Positions 1 to 7,304 of a stretch of DNA of 13,209 nucleotides are shown here, piece by piece. A program made the translations under genes and the position numbers. The notes under the pieces were generated by a model that saw nothing but the letters and a program-made list of their open reading frames with translations, ran no database searches and was not told the origin of the DNA. The stretch is from contig JAEWIJ010000270.1 in the NCBI GenBank assembly GCA_023387235.1, positions 1-13,209 of the forward strand. The letters run 5' to 3'. The DNA comes from Pseudomonadota bacterium (GTDB taxonomy: Bacteria; Pseudomonadota; Alphaproteobacteria; Rhizobiales; Hyphomicrobiaceae). Position 1 is the stretch's first letter. Each line of letters begins with the position of its first letter.

Positions 1-284
1 GCAAGGCCAAGTTCATCTCGCACACCGACTACTATCCGTTCCGTCTCAAGGACAACGCGCCGGTCGTGCAAAGGGCCATCGAGGCGGTGACGGCGCAGGG
101 CATCAAGCCGGAGATCCGGGTCGCCAACGGCGGCCTCGATGCCAACTGGCTCGTGCGGCACGGCATTCCGACCGTCACGTTCGGCGCCGGCCAGAACGAG
201 CCTCATACCGTCGACGAGTGGATCGATCTCAAGGAGTACGAGGCGGCGTGCGGGCTCGCGGTCCAGCTCGCGACCATGAGTTAA
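1..284 (+). CDS. M20-family metallopeptidase, PepT-like (C-terminal fragment)
   Basis: This is the 3' end of a gene that begins left of the window; the reading frame starts at base 3 and ends at TAA 282-284. About 93 residues are visible. The GGLDANW segment, the GIPTVTFGAGQNEPHTVDEW segment and the final helix match the end of the catalytic domain of M20/M25/M40 metallopeptidases of the tripeptidase (PepT) type. In that family the His of the PHTVDE motif (codon 204-206) is a zinc ligand. The role is inferred as cytoplasmic cleavage of small peptides. The N-terminal metal ligands are outside the window, so substrate class cannot be fixed; another M20 amidohydrolase is possible. The next gene is 182 nt away, so co-transcription is uncertain. 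Confidence 0.82.
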   Translation, partial: KAKFISHTDYYPFRLKDNAPVVQRAIEAVTAQGIKPEIRVANGGLDANWLVRHGIPTVTFGAGQNEPHTVDEWIDLKEYEAACGLAVQLATMS

Positions 285-352
285 CCACCGCGTTAACCCC
301 CAGCTCCTAAGTTCTCCCTAGTTCAGCGAAAAAGTGATTCGCCGCGTGGCGC

Positions 353-379
353 GCCGCTCCCTCGCCTCAGGGGAGCGGC
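353..379. repeat. Inverted repeat, 9-bp arms, between the M20 peptidase and the SPFH gene
   Basis: GCCGCTCCC (353-361) and its exact reverse complement GGGAGCGGC (371-379) flank a 9-nt loop. This would form a stable hairpin about 70 nt after the peptidase stop codon and about 90 nt before the SPFH start. No T-run follows it, so it is not a canonical intrinsic terminator. It may be a Rho-independent-like pause, an mRNA-stabilising hairpin, or chance in GC-rich DNA. The rest of the gap at 285-466 shows nothing else convincing. Confidence 0.4.
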
Positions 380-466
380 ACAGCCGTGCGCGGCCGCAAA
401 TCCGGCTTGGCCGCCGTCTATGTTTTTCATTCACTGCGCCAGGGACAGCTTGCAGGAGCATCCATC

Positions 467-1438
467 ATGCGGACGTCAACGCCGTCGACACAGGGATCAG
501 GCGGGCCGGGCCGGCCGGGCTTCCCGACTTTCAAGCTCGGGAGTGTCGGATTGGCGCTCGTTGCAGCTTTGGTTCTCATCACCATCTGGCTCGGCATCTA
601 CCGGATCGACGCCGGCCATGTCGGCATCGTGAAGCGCTTCGGCAACGTGATCGACGTGGTCGATCCTGGGTTGCGCTTCAAGTTCCCCTGGGCCGATACG
701 GTCGAGGAGATGGAAGTGCGCGAGCGCGCCTTCTCGATGACGCTCGAAGCCGCCTCTCAGGATCCGCTCGAAATTCCGATCCAGGTGACGGTCAACTGGC
801 TGGTCAAGCGCAGCCAGGTCAAAGACCTCTATGTCCAGTTCGGCAGTCTCGACCAGTTCGAGAAGCGCATCATCCTGCCGCGCCTCAATGATACGGTGAA
901 GGGCGTGACAAGCGCTTACACTGTCAACGACCTGCTGAGGAAGCGCGTGGAGTTCCGCGACGTCTCGATGGCGACGTTCTCGAAGCGCATGCCGGACGAC
1001 GTGCAGATCACCGGCTTCTCGGTGGTCAACATCGGTTTCCCGCCGGAATACACGAAAGCCATCCGCGACAAGCAGGTTGCCCGCGAGCAGGCCGAGACCG
1101 AGAAGTTCGTGCTCGAGCGCCAGCGCCTGACCTCGACGCAGACGACACAGAGCGCCGAGGCGCAGCGTGATGCCGACAAGGCCCGTGCCGATGGTCGCGC
1201 CTACGAGATCAAGGTGCAGGGCGAGGCGCAAGCGGAGGCCATTCGTGTCATGGGCGCTGCGCTCGCGCAGAATCCGCTCGTCGTCGAGTATCGCAAGGTC
1301 GAGAAGTGGGGCGGCACGTTCCCGACGACGTTCATGGGCGGTGATGCGGGCGCCAACACGCTCTGGAGCATGCCTGGAAGCGCGACCCCCGTCACGACAA
1401 CGGGACCACGCGCGGCGAATTCGCAGCAGTCGAGGTAG
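467..1438 (+). CDS. SPFH/band-7 (prohibitin-like, HflK/HflC-related) membrane protein
   Basis: The protein has 323 residues. It has a short Gly/Pro/Ser-rich N-terminus (1-23), one hydrophobic membrane segment (about 24-45) and then a band-7/SPFH domain. That domain opens with the characteristic 'G-hVGIVKRFG' and 'PGLRFKFPW' segments (about 48-85). An Ala/Glu/Gln-rich coiled-coil region (about 204-275) carries the REQAE and GEAQAEAIR type repeats seen in prohibitins, ending in LVVEYRKVEKWGG, also typical of this family. Such proteins form large membrane-anchored rings and often modulate FtsH-type proteases; that role is inferred here. The ATG at 467 was chosen over one at 386 because AGGAG (454-458) sits 8 nt upstream and the added 27 residues look non-family. 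No second HflK/HflC subunit or ftsH is adjacent, so it is left without a symbol. Confidence 0.88.
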   Translation: MRTSTPSTQGSGGPGRPGFPTFKLGSVGLALVAALVLITIWLGIYRIDAGHVGIVKRFGNVIDVVDPGLRFKFPWADTVEEMEVRERAFSMTLEAASQDPLEIPIQVTVNWLVKRSQVKDLYVQFGSLDQFEKRIILPRLNDTVKGVTSAYTVNDLLRKRVEFRDVSMATFSKRMPDDVQITGFSVVNIGFPPEYTKAIRDKQVAREQAETEKFVLERQRLTSTQTTQSAEAQRDADKARADGRAYEIKVQGEAQAEAIRVMGAALAQNPLVVEYRKVEKWGGTFPTTFMGGDAGANTLWSMPGSATPVTTTGPRAANSQQSR

Positions 1439-1439
1439 G

Positions 1440-1463
1440 AGGCCCGCAGCGGACGGGGCTTTT
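1440..1463 (+). terminator. Possible weak intrinsic terminator after the SPFH gene
   Basis: Right after the SPFH stop codon, GCCC (1442-1445) can pair with GGGC (1456-1459), extended by a G-T and an A-T pair. A TTTT run (1460-1463) follows at once. The stem is short (about 6 pairs with a 10-nt loop), so this is a weak call. The element overlaps the stop codon of the convergent hydrolase gene at 1462-1464, a position where a terminator would be useful. Confidence 0.35.
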
Positions 1464-2718
1464 ACGTCTTTCCCCCGACAACCTCCGCCTTCTCCAGCAC
1501 GGCGTGCAGGAGCACGTCGGTGCCGGCGGCGGCCCATTCGGGCGTCATGTTCTCGGACTCGTTGTGGCTGATGCCGTCGATGCACGGCGTGAAGATCATG
1601 GCGGCGGGTGCGACGCGCGCGACGTAGACCGCATCGTGGCCTGCGCCCGAGGTGATGTCGCGCGTCGAATAGCCGAGCTTCTTCGCGGCATTGCGCACGG
1701 CCGTGACGCAGCTCGCCTCGAAGGGCTGCGGCGCGAAGTCGGCGACCATCTTGATCTCGGCTGAGACGCCCGTGCGAGCCGCGATCTCCTCGAGCCCTGC
1801 GCGCAGCGCCTTGTCCATGGAGATCAGCTTCTCGCCGTCCGGATGGCGGAAGTCGACGGTGATGAACACGCGCCCCGGAATGACATTGCGCGAGTTCGGA
1901 TAGACCTCGACCATGCCGCACGTCGCGCAGGCACTCGGGTCGTGATCGTGCCCGATCTTGTTCACGAGCTCCACGATGCGCGCCGCGCCGACGAGTGCGT
2001 CCTTGCGCCGGTTCATGGGCGTCGGCCCGGCGTGGCTCTCGACGCCCGTGAGCGTGATCTCGTACCACTTCTGCCCGTTGGCGGCAGTGACGATACCGAT
2101 CTCGATGCCTTCCTCTTCGAGGATAGGTCCCTGCTCGATATGCAGCTCGAAGAGCGCATGGATCGGGCGTCCGCCGACCTTCTCCGGTCCCGAATAGCCG
2201 ATGCGGTCGAGCTCGGCGCCGAAGGCCTTGCCCTCGGGATCCTTTGTCGCCAGCGCCTCTTCGAGCGAGATCACGCCGGCAAAAACGCCAGACGCGATCA
2301 TGGCCGGCGCGAAACGTGAGCCCTCCTCGTTCGTCCACATGCAGACCTCGATCGGATGGCGCGTCTTGATGTCGAGATCGTTGAGCGAGCGCACGACTTC
2401 CAGCGCCGCCATGACGCCGAGGGCACCGTCGAACTTGCCGCCGGTCGGCTGCGTGTCGAGGTGGCTGCCGATGAGAACCGGGGGGAGGCTGTCGTCCGTG
2501 CCGGCGCGGCGCGCGAACATCGAGCCCATGCGGTCGATCTTGATCGTGCAGCCCGCCTTGCGGCACCACTCCCCGAAAAGATCGCGCGACTGGCGGTCGA
2601 GATCGGTCAGCGTTAGGCGGTTAACGCCGCCTTTCGGCGTTGCGCCGATCTTCGCCATATCCATAAGGCTGTCCCACAGCCGCTTGCCGTCGATCCTGAG
2701 ATTGCTGTCCGCGGTCAT
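1462..2718 (-). CDS. Zn-dependent M20 hydrolase, N-carbamoyl-L-amino-acid hydrolase / allantoate amidohydrolase type
   Basis: The protein has 418 residues, the usual length for the hydantoinase/carbamoylase branch of M20. Family metal-site motifs are all visible: GSHLDTQPTGGKFDG (His86, Asp97), WTNEEGSRF (Glu131/Glu132), ELHIEQGP (His193) and GISHNESE (His385). They are the expected set for a dinuclear zinc centre. The family removes carbamoyl or ureido groups from N-carbamoyl amino acids, ureidopropionate or allantoate; which substrate is used cannot be read from sequence. The start at 2718 is preferred because AAGAAGG lies just upstream; an in-frame ATG at 2784 would add 22 residues without family similarity. 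It is divergent from the DadA-like gene, with 257 nt between them, which suggests a shared control region and linked use in amino-acid derivative catabolism. Confidence 0.9.
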   Translation of the reverse strand: MTADSNLRIDGKRLWDSLMDMAKIGATPKGGVNRLTLTDLDRQSRDLFGEWCRKAGCTIKIDRMGSMFARRAGTDDSLPPVLIGSHLDTQPTGGKFDGALGVMAALEVVRSLNDLDIKTRHPIEVCMWTNEEGSRFAPAMIASGVFAGVISLEEALATKDPEGKAFGAELDRIGYSGPEKVGGRPIHALFELHIEQGPILEEEGIEIGIVTAANGQKWYEITLTGVESHAGPTPMNRRKDALVGAARIVELVNKIGHDHDPSACATCGMVEVYPNSRNVIPGRVFITVDFRHPDGEKLISMDKALRAGLEEIAARTGVSAEIKMVADFAPQPFEASCVTAVRNAAKKLGYSTRDITSGAGHDAVYVARVAPAAMIFTPCIDGISHNESENMTPEWAAAGTDVLLHAVLEKAEVVGGKT

Positions 2719-2798
2719 GATCTGCCTTCTTGAATTCCAGTCGAACGGGCCGGCCCCGGCTGAATGCCGCACGTCGCTACGCATGACGGGTCGGCGTC

Positions 2799-2815
2799 AA
2801 TGGACTATTGCCATT
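2799..2815. promoter_or_regulatory. Candidate operator in the divergent hydrolase/dadA-like intergenic region
   Basis: The 257-nt divergent spacer (2719-2975) contains AATGG (2799-2803) and CCATT (2811-2815) as an inverted repeat with a 7-nt centre. CAAT/ATTG (2798-2801, 2807-2810) is nested in it. A minus-strand TTGACG hexamer (complement of 2795-2800) overlaps the repeat. A well-matched -10 hexamer was not found, so the promoter itself is not claimed. A transcription factor site serving one or both flanking genes is an inference. No regulator gene is adjacent. Confidence 0.3.
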
Positions 2816-2975
2816 CGAGGCTGACAATTGGAAGCTGGAAGCGTAGGCACTGTGCCGGCCGCCGGCGCAGCAAAAAGGCGTCCGGAAGAGGCGGGCCCCC
2901 GGGAGCGAACACGACCAAAGACGCGATCCAAAGGCACAGAGCTCCAGGAATTCATCTGCACCGGACCCATCCCAC

Positions 2976-4217
2976 ATGAGCAAAGATGTCATCGTCCTCG
3001 GCGCCGGCATGGTCGGCGTGTCAACGGCGCTGCACCTGCAGCAGCGCGGCCGTTCGGTGGCCCTCGTCGACCGGCGCGGCGTGGCCGAGGAGACCTCGTA
3101 CGGCAATGCCGGCATCATCCAGGCCGAGGGCATCGTGCCCTATCTCTTCCCGCGCGATTGGGCGACGATCCTGCGTCACGCGCGCAACCAATCGACCGAG
3201 GCGTCCTTCCAGTGGTCGTCGCTGCCGAGCATCGCGCCGTGGATGTTCAAGTATTGGAGCTGGTCAACCCCGGAAGGGATGCACGCGACCGCGCGCGCCA
3301 TGGCGCCGATCGTGACGCGCTGCGTCGCCGAGCACGAGCACTTCATGAACGAGGCCGGCGTCATCGGCATGATCCGCAGAACCGGCTATCTGCGCCTCTA
3401 TCGGAGCGAGGAGGGTCTGGAGAAGGCCATCCGCGAGGACAGTCAGGTCAAGGCCAAGTACGGTGTCGTCGCGCAGCCGGTCGATCGCGCCGGTCTCGCC
3501 GAGATGGAGCCGCACCTTAAGCCCGTCTATGTCGGCGGCATCTTCCTACCCGATCCCTGCAGCGTTGCCGATCCGAGCGCGCTCGGAAAGGCGTACGGCG
3601 ACCTCTTCGTGCGGCGTGGCGGTGCGCTCGTCGAGGGCGAGGCGCGCTCATTGATGCGGGACGGCGCGGGCTGGAAAGTCGCGACGCGCGACGGCTGGAT
3701 CTCGGCGCCGGATGTCGTCGTGGCGCTCGGGCCGTGGTCCGACACCGTCACGCGCGCGCAGGGCCTCAAGCTGCCGCTCGGCGTCAAGCGCGGTTATCAC
3801 ATGCACTATCGCGCCGACGGCAACGCGACGCTCAGCCGCCCGGTCATCGATACCTCGGTCGGCTATGCCATGGCGCCGATGACGAAAGGCATACGCATCA
3901 CAACGGGCGCCGAGTTCGCGACGCGCGATGCGCCGCCGAATTACGCGCAGCTCGAGCGCGTCGAGCCGCTCGCGCGTGCCGCATTCCCGCTCGCCGAGCG
4001 TGTCGAGGCGGAGCCTTGGCTCGGCCGTCGTCCGACCATGCCCGATATGCTGCCGGTCATCGGCCAGGCCGCGGGCAAGAAGGGCCTCTGGATGAACTTC
4101 GGCCACCACCATCTCGGTTTCACGCTCGGGCCGGTGACCGGCCGCCTGCTCGCCGAGATGATGACGGGCGAGAAGCCCTTCACCGATCCGCATCCCTATC
4201 GCGCGGAGCGGTTCTGA
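2976..4217 (+). CDS. FAD-dependent oxidoreductase, D-amino-acid dehydrogenase (DadA-like)
   Basis: The protein has 413 residues of the DAO superfamily. The FAD-binding Rossmann motif is at the extreme N-terminus (G9-A-G11-M-V-G14, with the acidic end of beta-2 in VALVDRR). The SYGNAGII segment typical of DadA small subunits comes next. Near the C-terminus, WLGRRPTMPDMLPVIG and FGHHHLGFTLGPVTGRL are the second FAD-contact regions. DadA enzymes oxidatively deaminate D-amino acids to 2-oxo acids, passing electrons to the respiratory chain at the membrane. Glycine or sarcosine oxidase-like activity is the main alternative. The ATG at 2976 is set by the Rossmann strand starting at once after it. 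Shine-Dalgarno signal is poor: the nearest purine-rich CCAGGAA is over 20 nt upstream. The gene is convergent with the P1 peptidase, 4 nt apart. Confidence 0.87.
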   Translation: MSKDVIVLGAGMVGVSTALHLQQRGRSVALVDRRGVAEETSYGNAGIIQAEGIVPYLFPRDWATILRHARNQSTEASFQWSSLPSIAPWMFKYWSWSTPEGMHATARAMAPIVTRCVAEHEHFMNEAGVIGMIRRTGYLRLYRSEEGLEKAIREDSQVKAKYGVVAQPVDRAGLAEMEPHLKPVYVGGIFLPDPCSVADPSALGKAYGDLFVRRGGALVEGEARSLMRDGAGWKVATRDGWISAPDVVVALGPWSDTVTRAQGLKLPLGVKRGYHMHYRADGNATLSRPVIDTSVGYAMAPMTKGIRITTGAEFATRDAPPNYAQLERVEPLARAAFPLAERVEAEPWLGRRPTMPDMLPVIGQAAGKKGLWMNFGHHHLGFTLGPVTGRLLAEMMTGEKPFTDPHPYRAERF

Positions 4218-4221
4218 GCGA

Positions 4222-5220
4222 TCAGCCCGATTCCCCGAACCTGTCGCGCCACGCGGGCAGCGCGCCCGGGAAGGGCAGCGCCGTCGCCTCGTAGACGCCG
4301 CGCGCAATGGCACGCGCGAGGCAATCGCCGGCCGCCATGCCGATCTCCGTGAGATCGGGCAGCGCATCGGTCAGCGGCCTTCGCTGCGTGGCGAGTGCGA
4401 ACACGGTGTCGCCGTCCATGGGCGCGTGCGCGGGACGAATGGCGCGGGCGAGGCCGTCGTCGGCCATGATGGCCATGCGTTTGGCCTGCGGCTTGGTGAG
4501 GATCGCGTCGGTCGCGACGAGGCCGATCGTGGTCGCCGGTTGCCGGCCACCCTTCATGCGCAAGGCGAGATCGTCGCCGGACAAGTGCGCGGGACTGCCG
4601 AGGCCGCCGAATTCCTTGCCGACCTCGACCTGGCTTGCCCAGAAATGCGGTCCGGTGCCGATCGTCGCCGAGCCCACGGCGTTGACCACGGCGATCGCCG
4701 CCACGGTGAAGCCGCTCGCCGTGACCATGCTGGCCGAGCCGACGCCGCCCTTGAGCAGCACGGTCGTGGCGCCGTAACCGCCGCCGACCGTGCCGAGTGC
4801 GAAGTCCCCGCCGGTCGCACGTTCGGCCGCCTGCCAGCCGAGCTCCCAGTAGGGGGGCGTGCGCCCCCAATTCTTGTTTCCCCCGTTCAGCATGTCGAAG
4901 GTCGTGGCCTGCACGGCGATCGGGATATTGATCGGTCCGATGCGGACGCCGGCACCCTTCTCCCTGAGGCAGTTCACGACGCCGCCGGCCGCATCGAGGC
5001 CGAAGAGCGAGCCGCCGGAGAGGACCACGGCATTGACGCCCACCGCGCTCATTTCCGGGTCGAGCAGCGTCGTATCGCGTGAGCCCGGCGCGCCGCCCCG
5101 CGTGACGGCTGAGGCGACGTTGTCGGCGTCGATCACGATCACCGTCACGCCGCTCGCGATGGCGGGGTCATGGGCATGGCCGACGCGCAGGCCTTCGATA
5201 TCGGTGATCAGGTTTCTCAT
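4222..5220 (-). CDS. P1-family peptidase (DmpA / L-aminopeptidase-D-esterase, NylC-like Ntn hydrolase)
   Basis: The protein has 332 residues. An N-terminal segment ITDIEGLRVGHAHD, the RGGAPGSRDT segment (41-50), VVLSGGSLFGLDAAGGV (65-81) and the GTVGGGYGATTV region (143-154) are hallmarks of the DmpA/P1 family. These proteins self-cleave into two chains, exposing an N-terminal Ser or Thr nucleophile. Here TTIGLVATDA (from Thr230) sits at the expected scissile position, so Thr230 is the likely nucleophile and chains of about 229 and 103 residues are predicted. Known members hydrolyse N-terminal amino acids from peptides, D-amino-acid esters/amides, beta-peptides or nylon oligomers; the substrate here is not determinable. 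The residue before Thr230 is Ala, not the Asn found in NylC. Start ATG 5218-5220 has AGGAT about 10 nt upstream. Confidence 0.88.
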   Translation of the reverse strand: MRNLITDIEGLRVGHAHDPAIASGVTVIVIDADNVASAVTRGGAPGSRDTTLLDPEMSAVGVNAVVLSGGSLFGLDAAGGVVNCLREKGAGVRIGPINIPIAVQATTFDMLNGGNKNWGRTPPYWELGWQAAERATGGDFALGTVGGGYGATTVLLKGGVGSASMVTASGFTVAAIAVVNAVGSATIGTGPHFWASQVEVGKEFGGLGSPAHLSGDDLALRMKGGRQPATTIGLVATDAILTKPQAKRMAIMADDGLARAIRPAHAPMDGDTVFALATQRRPLTDALPDLTEIGMAAGDCLARAIARGVYEATALPFPGALPAWRDRFGESG

Positions 5221-5307
5221 GTGGCGTTGATCCTACGAATGTCCGGGGATGGCTCGCGTCCGATTCCCAGATAGACTGGCCGCAGGTTAACCGGCCCGTA
5301 CTGTGAG

Positions 5308-5320
5308 GGCAAAAATTGCC
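5308..5320. promoter_or_regulatory. Candidate pobA operator, perfect inverted repeat GGCAA-AAA-TTGCC
   Basis: In the 121-nt divergent gap between the P1 peptidase and pobA, GGCAA (5308-5312) and TTGCC (5316-5320) form an exact inverted repeat around AAA. It ends 21 nt before the pobA ATG. A palindromic GGTTAACC lies just upstream (5285-5292). The geometry suits a dimeric repressor overlapping a pobA transcription start, but no promoter hexamers were clear. A short hairpin in the 5' UTR is the alternative. Confidence 0.35.
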
Positions 5321-5341
5321 GGGACCGGGAGGCTTTCCAGG

Positions 5342-6514
5342 ATGCGCAGGCAAGTCGTCATCATCGGCTCGGGGCCGGCCGGCCTGCTGCTGGGCCAGCT
5401 CCTGCACGGCATTGGCGTCGACGCGCTGATCCTCGAGCGGTCGAGCAAGGATCACGTGCTCTCTCGTGTGCGCGCCGGTGTGCTCGAGGAAGGGACGGTC
5501 GGGCTTGTGCGCGCCACGGGACTCGCCGGGCGGCTCGACGCAGAGGGCTTGAAGCACGACGGCTTCGAGATCGCCTTCGATGGCCGGCGCCACCACATTG
5601 ATCTGCACGCGCTGACGGGCGGCAAGCGGGTCGTCGTCTATGGCCAGACCGAGCTGACGGCGGATCTCATGCGCGGCCGCGAGGCGGCAGGCGCCGCGAC
5701 CGTCTACGAAGCTGCCGATGTGACGCCGCACGACTTCGACACGGATGCGCCCTATGTGACCTATGTCCACGATGGCAAGGCGCACCGCGTGGACTGCGAT
5801 TTCATTGCCGGCTGCGACGGCTATCACGGCATCTCGCGCCGATCGGTGCCCGAGGGCGCGATCTCGACCTTCGAGCGGTCATATCCCTTCGGCTGGCTCG
5901 GCATTCTCGCGGACGTGCCGCCAGTCAGTCACGAGCTGATCTACGCGACCCACGATCGCGGCTTTGCGCTCTGCTCCATGCGCTCGCCGACACGCAGCCG
6001 CTACTACGTCCAGTGCGATGGCGACGAGAAGGTCGAGAACTGGTCGGACCAGCGCTTCTGGGATGAGCTGCGCCGGCGCCTGCCGGCCGATGCCGCCGAC
6101 GCTGTGAAGATCGGCCCCTCATTCGAGAAGTCCATTGCCGTGCTGCGCTCGTTCGTCGCCGAGCCCATGCGCTTCGGGCGCCTTTTCCTCTGCGGGGACG
6201 CGGCCCACATCGTGCCGCCGACCGGAGCCAAGGGCCTCAATCTCGCAGCGAGCGACGTCCACTATCTCTCCGCGGCGCTGCGCGAGTTCTACGCCGAGCG
6301 GTCGACCGCCGGCCTCGACGCCTATTCGGCCCGCGCGCTCGCCCGCGTCTGGAAGGCCGTCCGCTTCTCGTGGTGGATGACCATGCTGCTCCACCGCTTC
6401 CCCAATGCCGAGCCTTTTGCCGAGAAACTCCGCACGGCCGAGCTCGATCATGTGACGACCTCGCGCCATGCCGCCGCTTCCCTTGCCGAGAACTACGTCG
6501 GCCTGCCCTATTGA
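5342..6514 (+). CDS. pobA: 4-hydroxybenzoate 3-monooxygenase
   Basis: The protein has 390 residues, against 394 in the Pseudomonas enzyme, and aligns without gaps at the key sites. It is an NADPH-dependent cytoplasmic flavoprotein that hydroxylates 4-hydroxybenzoate to protocatechuate. The FAD fingerprint is G9-S-G11-P-A-G14; the DG motif is IAGCDGYHGISR; the GD motif is GDAAHIVPPTGAKGLNLAASD. Active-site residues known in the Pseudomonas enzyme are at identical numbers: Tyr201, Ser212, Arg214, Arg220, Tyr222, Pro293 and Tyr385. The protein ends at VGLPY, lacking the short acidic tail of the Pseudomonas form. ATG 5342 is chosen over GTG 5303 because GGGAGG (5327-5332) sits 9 nt upstream and the Rossmann strand follows at once. 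The next gene, pcaH, takes its product; the gap is 87 nt. No pobR is adjacent. Confidence 0.97.
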   Translation: MRRQVVIIGSGPAGLLLGQLLHGIGVDALILERSSKDHVLSRVRAGVLEEGTVGLVRATGLAGRLDAEGLKHDGFEIAFDGRRHHIDLHALTGGKRVVVYGQTELTADLMRGREAAGAATVYEAADVTPHDFDTDAPYVTYVHDGKAHRVDCDFIAGCDGYHGISRRSVPEGAISTFERSYPFGWLGILADVPPVSHELIYATHDRGFALCSMRSPTRSRYYVQCDGDEKVENWSDQRFWDELRRRLPADAADAVKIGPSFEKSIAVLRSFVAEPMRFGRLFLCGDAAHIVPPTGAKGLNLAASDVHYLSAALREFYAERSTAGLDAYSARALARVWKAVRFSWWMTMLLHRFPNAEPFAEKLRTAELDHVTTSRHAAASLAENYVGLPY

Positions 6515-6601
6515 GCATGGCTCGGTTGCTTGTTTCTCCCAGGGGCCTGCTGGTAAGCTTCTGGAAAACAAGGCAATGGCAATAATCGAGGGAGAGGGCC
6601 G

Positions 6602-7300
6602 ATGACGGAGAGCTACGCGCCGCGAGACTGGTCGTCGCAGCCGCCGTACCTGCATCCGGGCTATAAATCGACTGTGCTGCGCGCGCCGGCAAAGCAGCTC
6701 ATTCCGATCCGCCAGTCGCTCTCGGAAATCACCGGCCCCGTCTATGGACACGATTGCCTCGGCGCGCTCGATGCGGATCTGACGCGCAATGCGGTGAAGG
6801 GCGCGGAGCCGATCGGCGAGCGCATTCATGTGACCGGTCGCGTGCTCGACGAGGACGGCCGCCCGCAACCCAACATGCTGATCGAGATCTGGCAGGCCAA
6901 CGCGGCCGGCCGCTACGTGCACGTGGTGGACCAGCACCCGGCCCCGCTCGATCCGAACTTCCTCGGCGGCGGCCGCTGCGTGACCGACAGCGAGGGCCGC
7001 TACAAGTTCACGACGATCAAGCCCGGTGCCTATCCCTGGGGCAATCATGAGAACGCCTGGCGGCCCGCGCACATCCACTTCTCGCTCTTCGGGCCGAGCA
7101 TTTCGACGCGCCTCGTGACGCAGATGTACTTCCCGGGCGATCCGCTCCTCGCATTCGATCCGATCTACATGGGCACGCCCGCCGATTGCCGCGAGCTGCT
7201 CATCTCGAAGTTCATGCTCGAGCACACCGAGCCATCGTTCGCGCTCGGCTACGAGTTCGATTTCGTGCTGCGCGGTCGCCGCCAGACGCCGACAGAGTAA
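6602..7300 (+). CDS. pcaH: Protocatechuate 3,4-dioxygenase beta subunit
   Basis: The protein has 232 residues of the intradiol ring-cleavage dioxygenase family, and it carries the non-heme Fe(III) site. Tyr105 (in AAGRY), Tyr144 (in GAYPW) and His157/His159 (in RPAHIHF) have the same spacing as Tyr408, Tyr447, His460 and His462 in the Pseudomonas beta subunit. Arg154 matches Arg457. With PcaG it cleaves protocatechuate between the two hydroxyls to beta-carboxy-cis,cis-muconate. The N-terminal YLHPGYKSTVLRAP segment is typical of PcaH. A good GAGGGAGAGG ribosome site lies at 6588-6597. pcaG follows 4 nt after the stop, so the two are translationally linked. An A/T-rich AATAAT occurs at 6581-6586, too near the start to be a normal -10 box. 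Confidence 0.97.
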   Translation: MTESYAPRDWSSQPPYLHPGYKSTVLRAPAKQLIPIRQSLSEITGPVYGHDCLGALDADLTRNAVKGAEPIGERIHVTGRVLDEDGRPQPNMLIEIWQANAAGRYVHVVDQHPAPLDPNFLGGGRCVTDSEGRYKFTTIKPGAYPWGNHENAWRPAHIHFSLFGPSISTRLVTQMYFPGDPLLAFDPIYMGTPADCRELLISKFMLEHTEPSFALGYEFDFVLRGRRQTPTE

Positions 7301-7304
7301 GAGC

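Noticed and set aside
281..297. TTAA-N8-TTAAC, resembling a CtrA binding site
   Set aside because: The CtrA consensus needs a 7-nt spacer; here it is 8. The first TTAA also contains the peptidase stop codon. Likely chance.
386..466. Upstream extension of the SPFH protein from ATG 386
   Set aside because: The extra 27 residues have no family similarity, and the ATG at 467 has a well-placed AGGAG.
497..2569. 690-residue open frame on the minus strand over the SPFH and hydrolase genes
   Set aside because: It is an out-of-frame shadow. It reads the hydrolase region in the wrong frame with low-complexity Arg-rich sequence.
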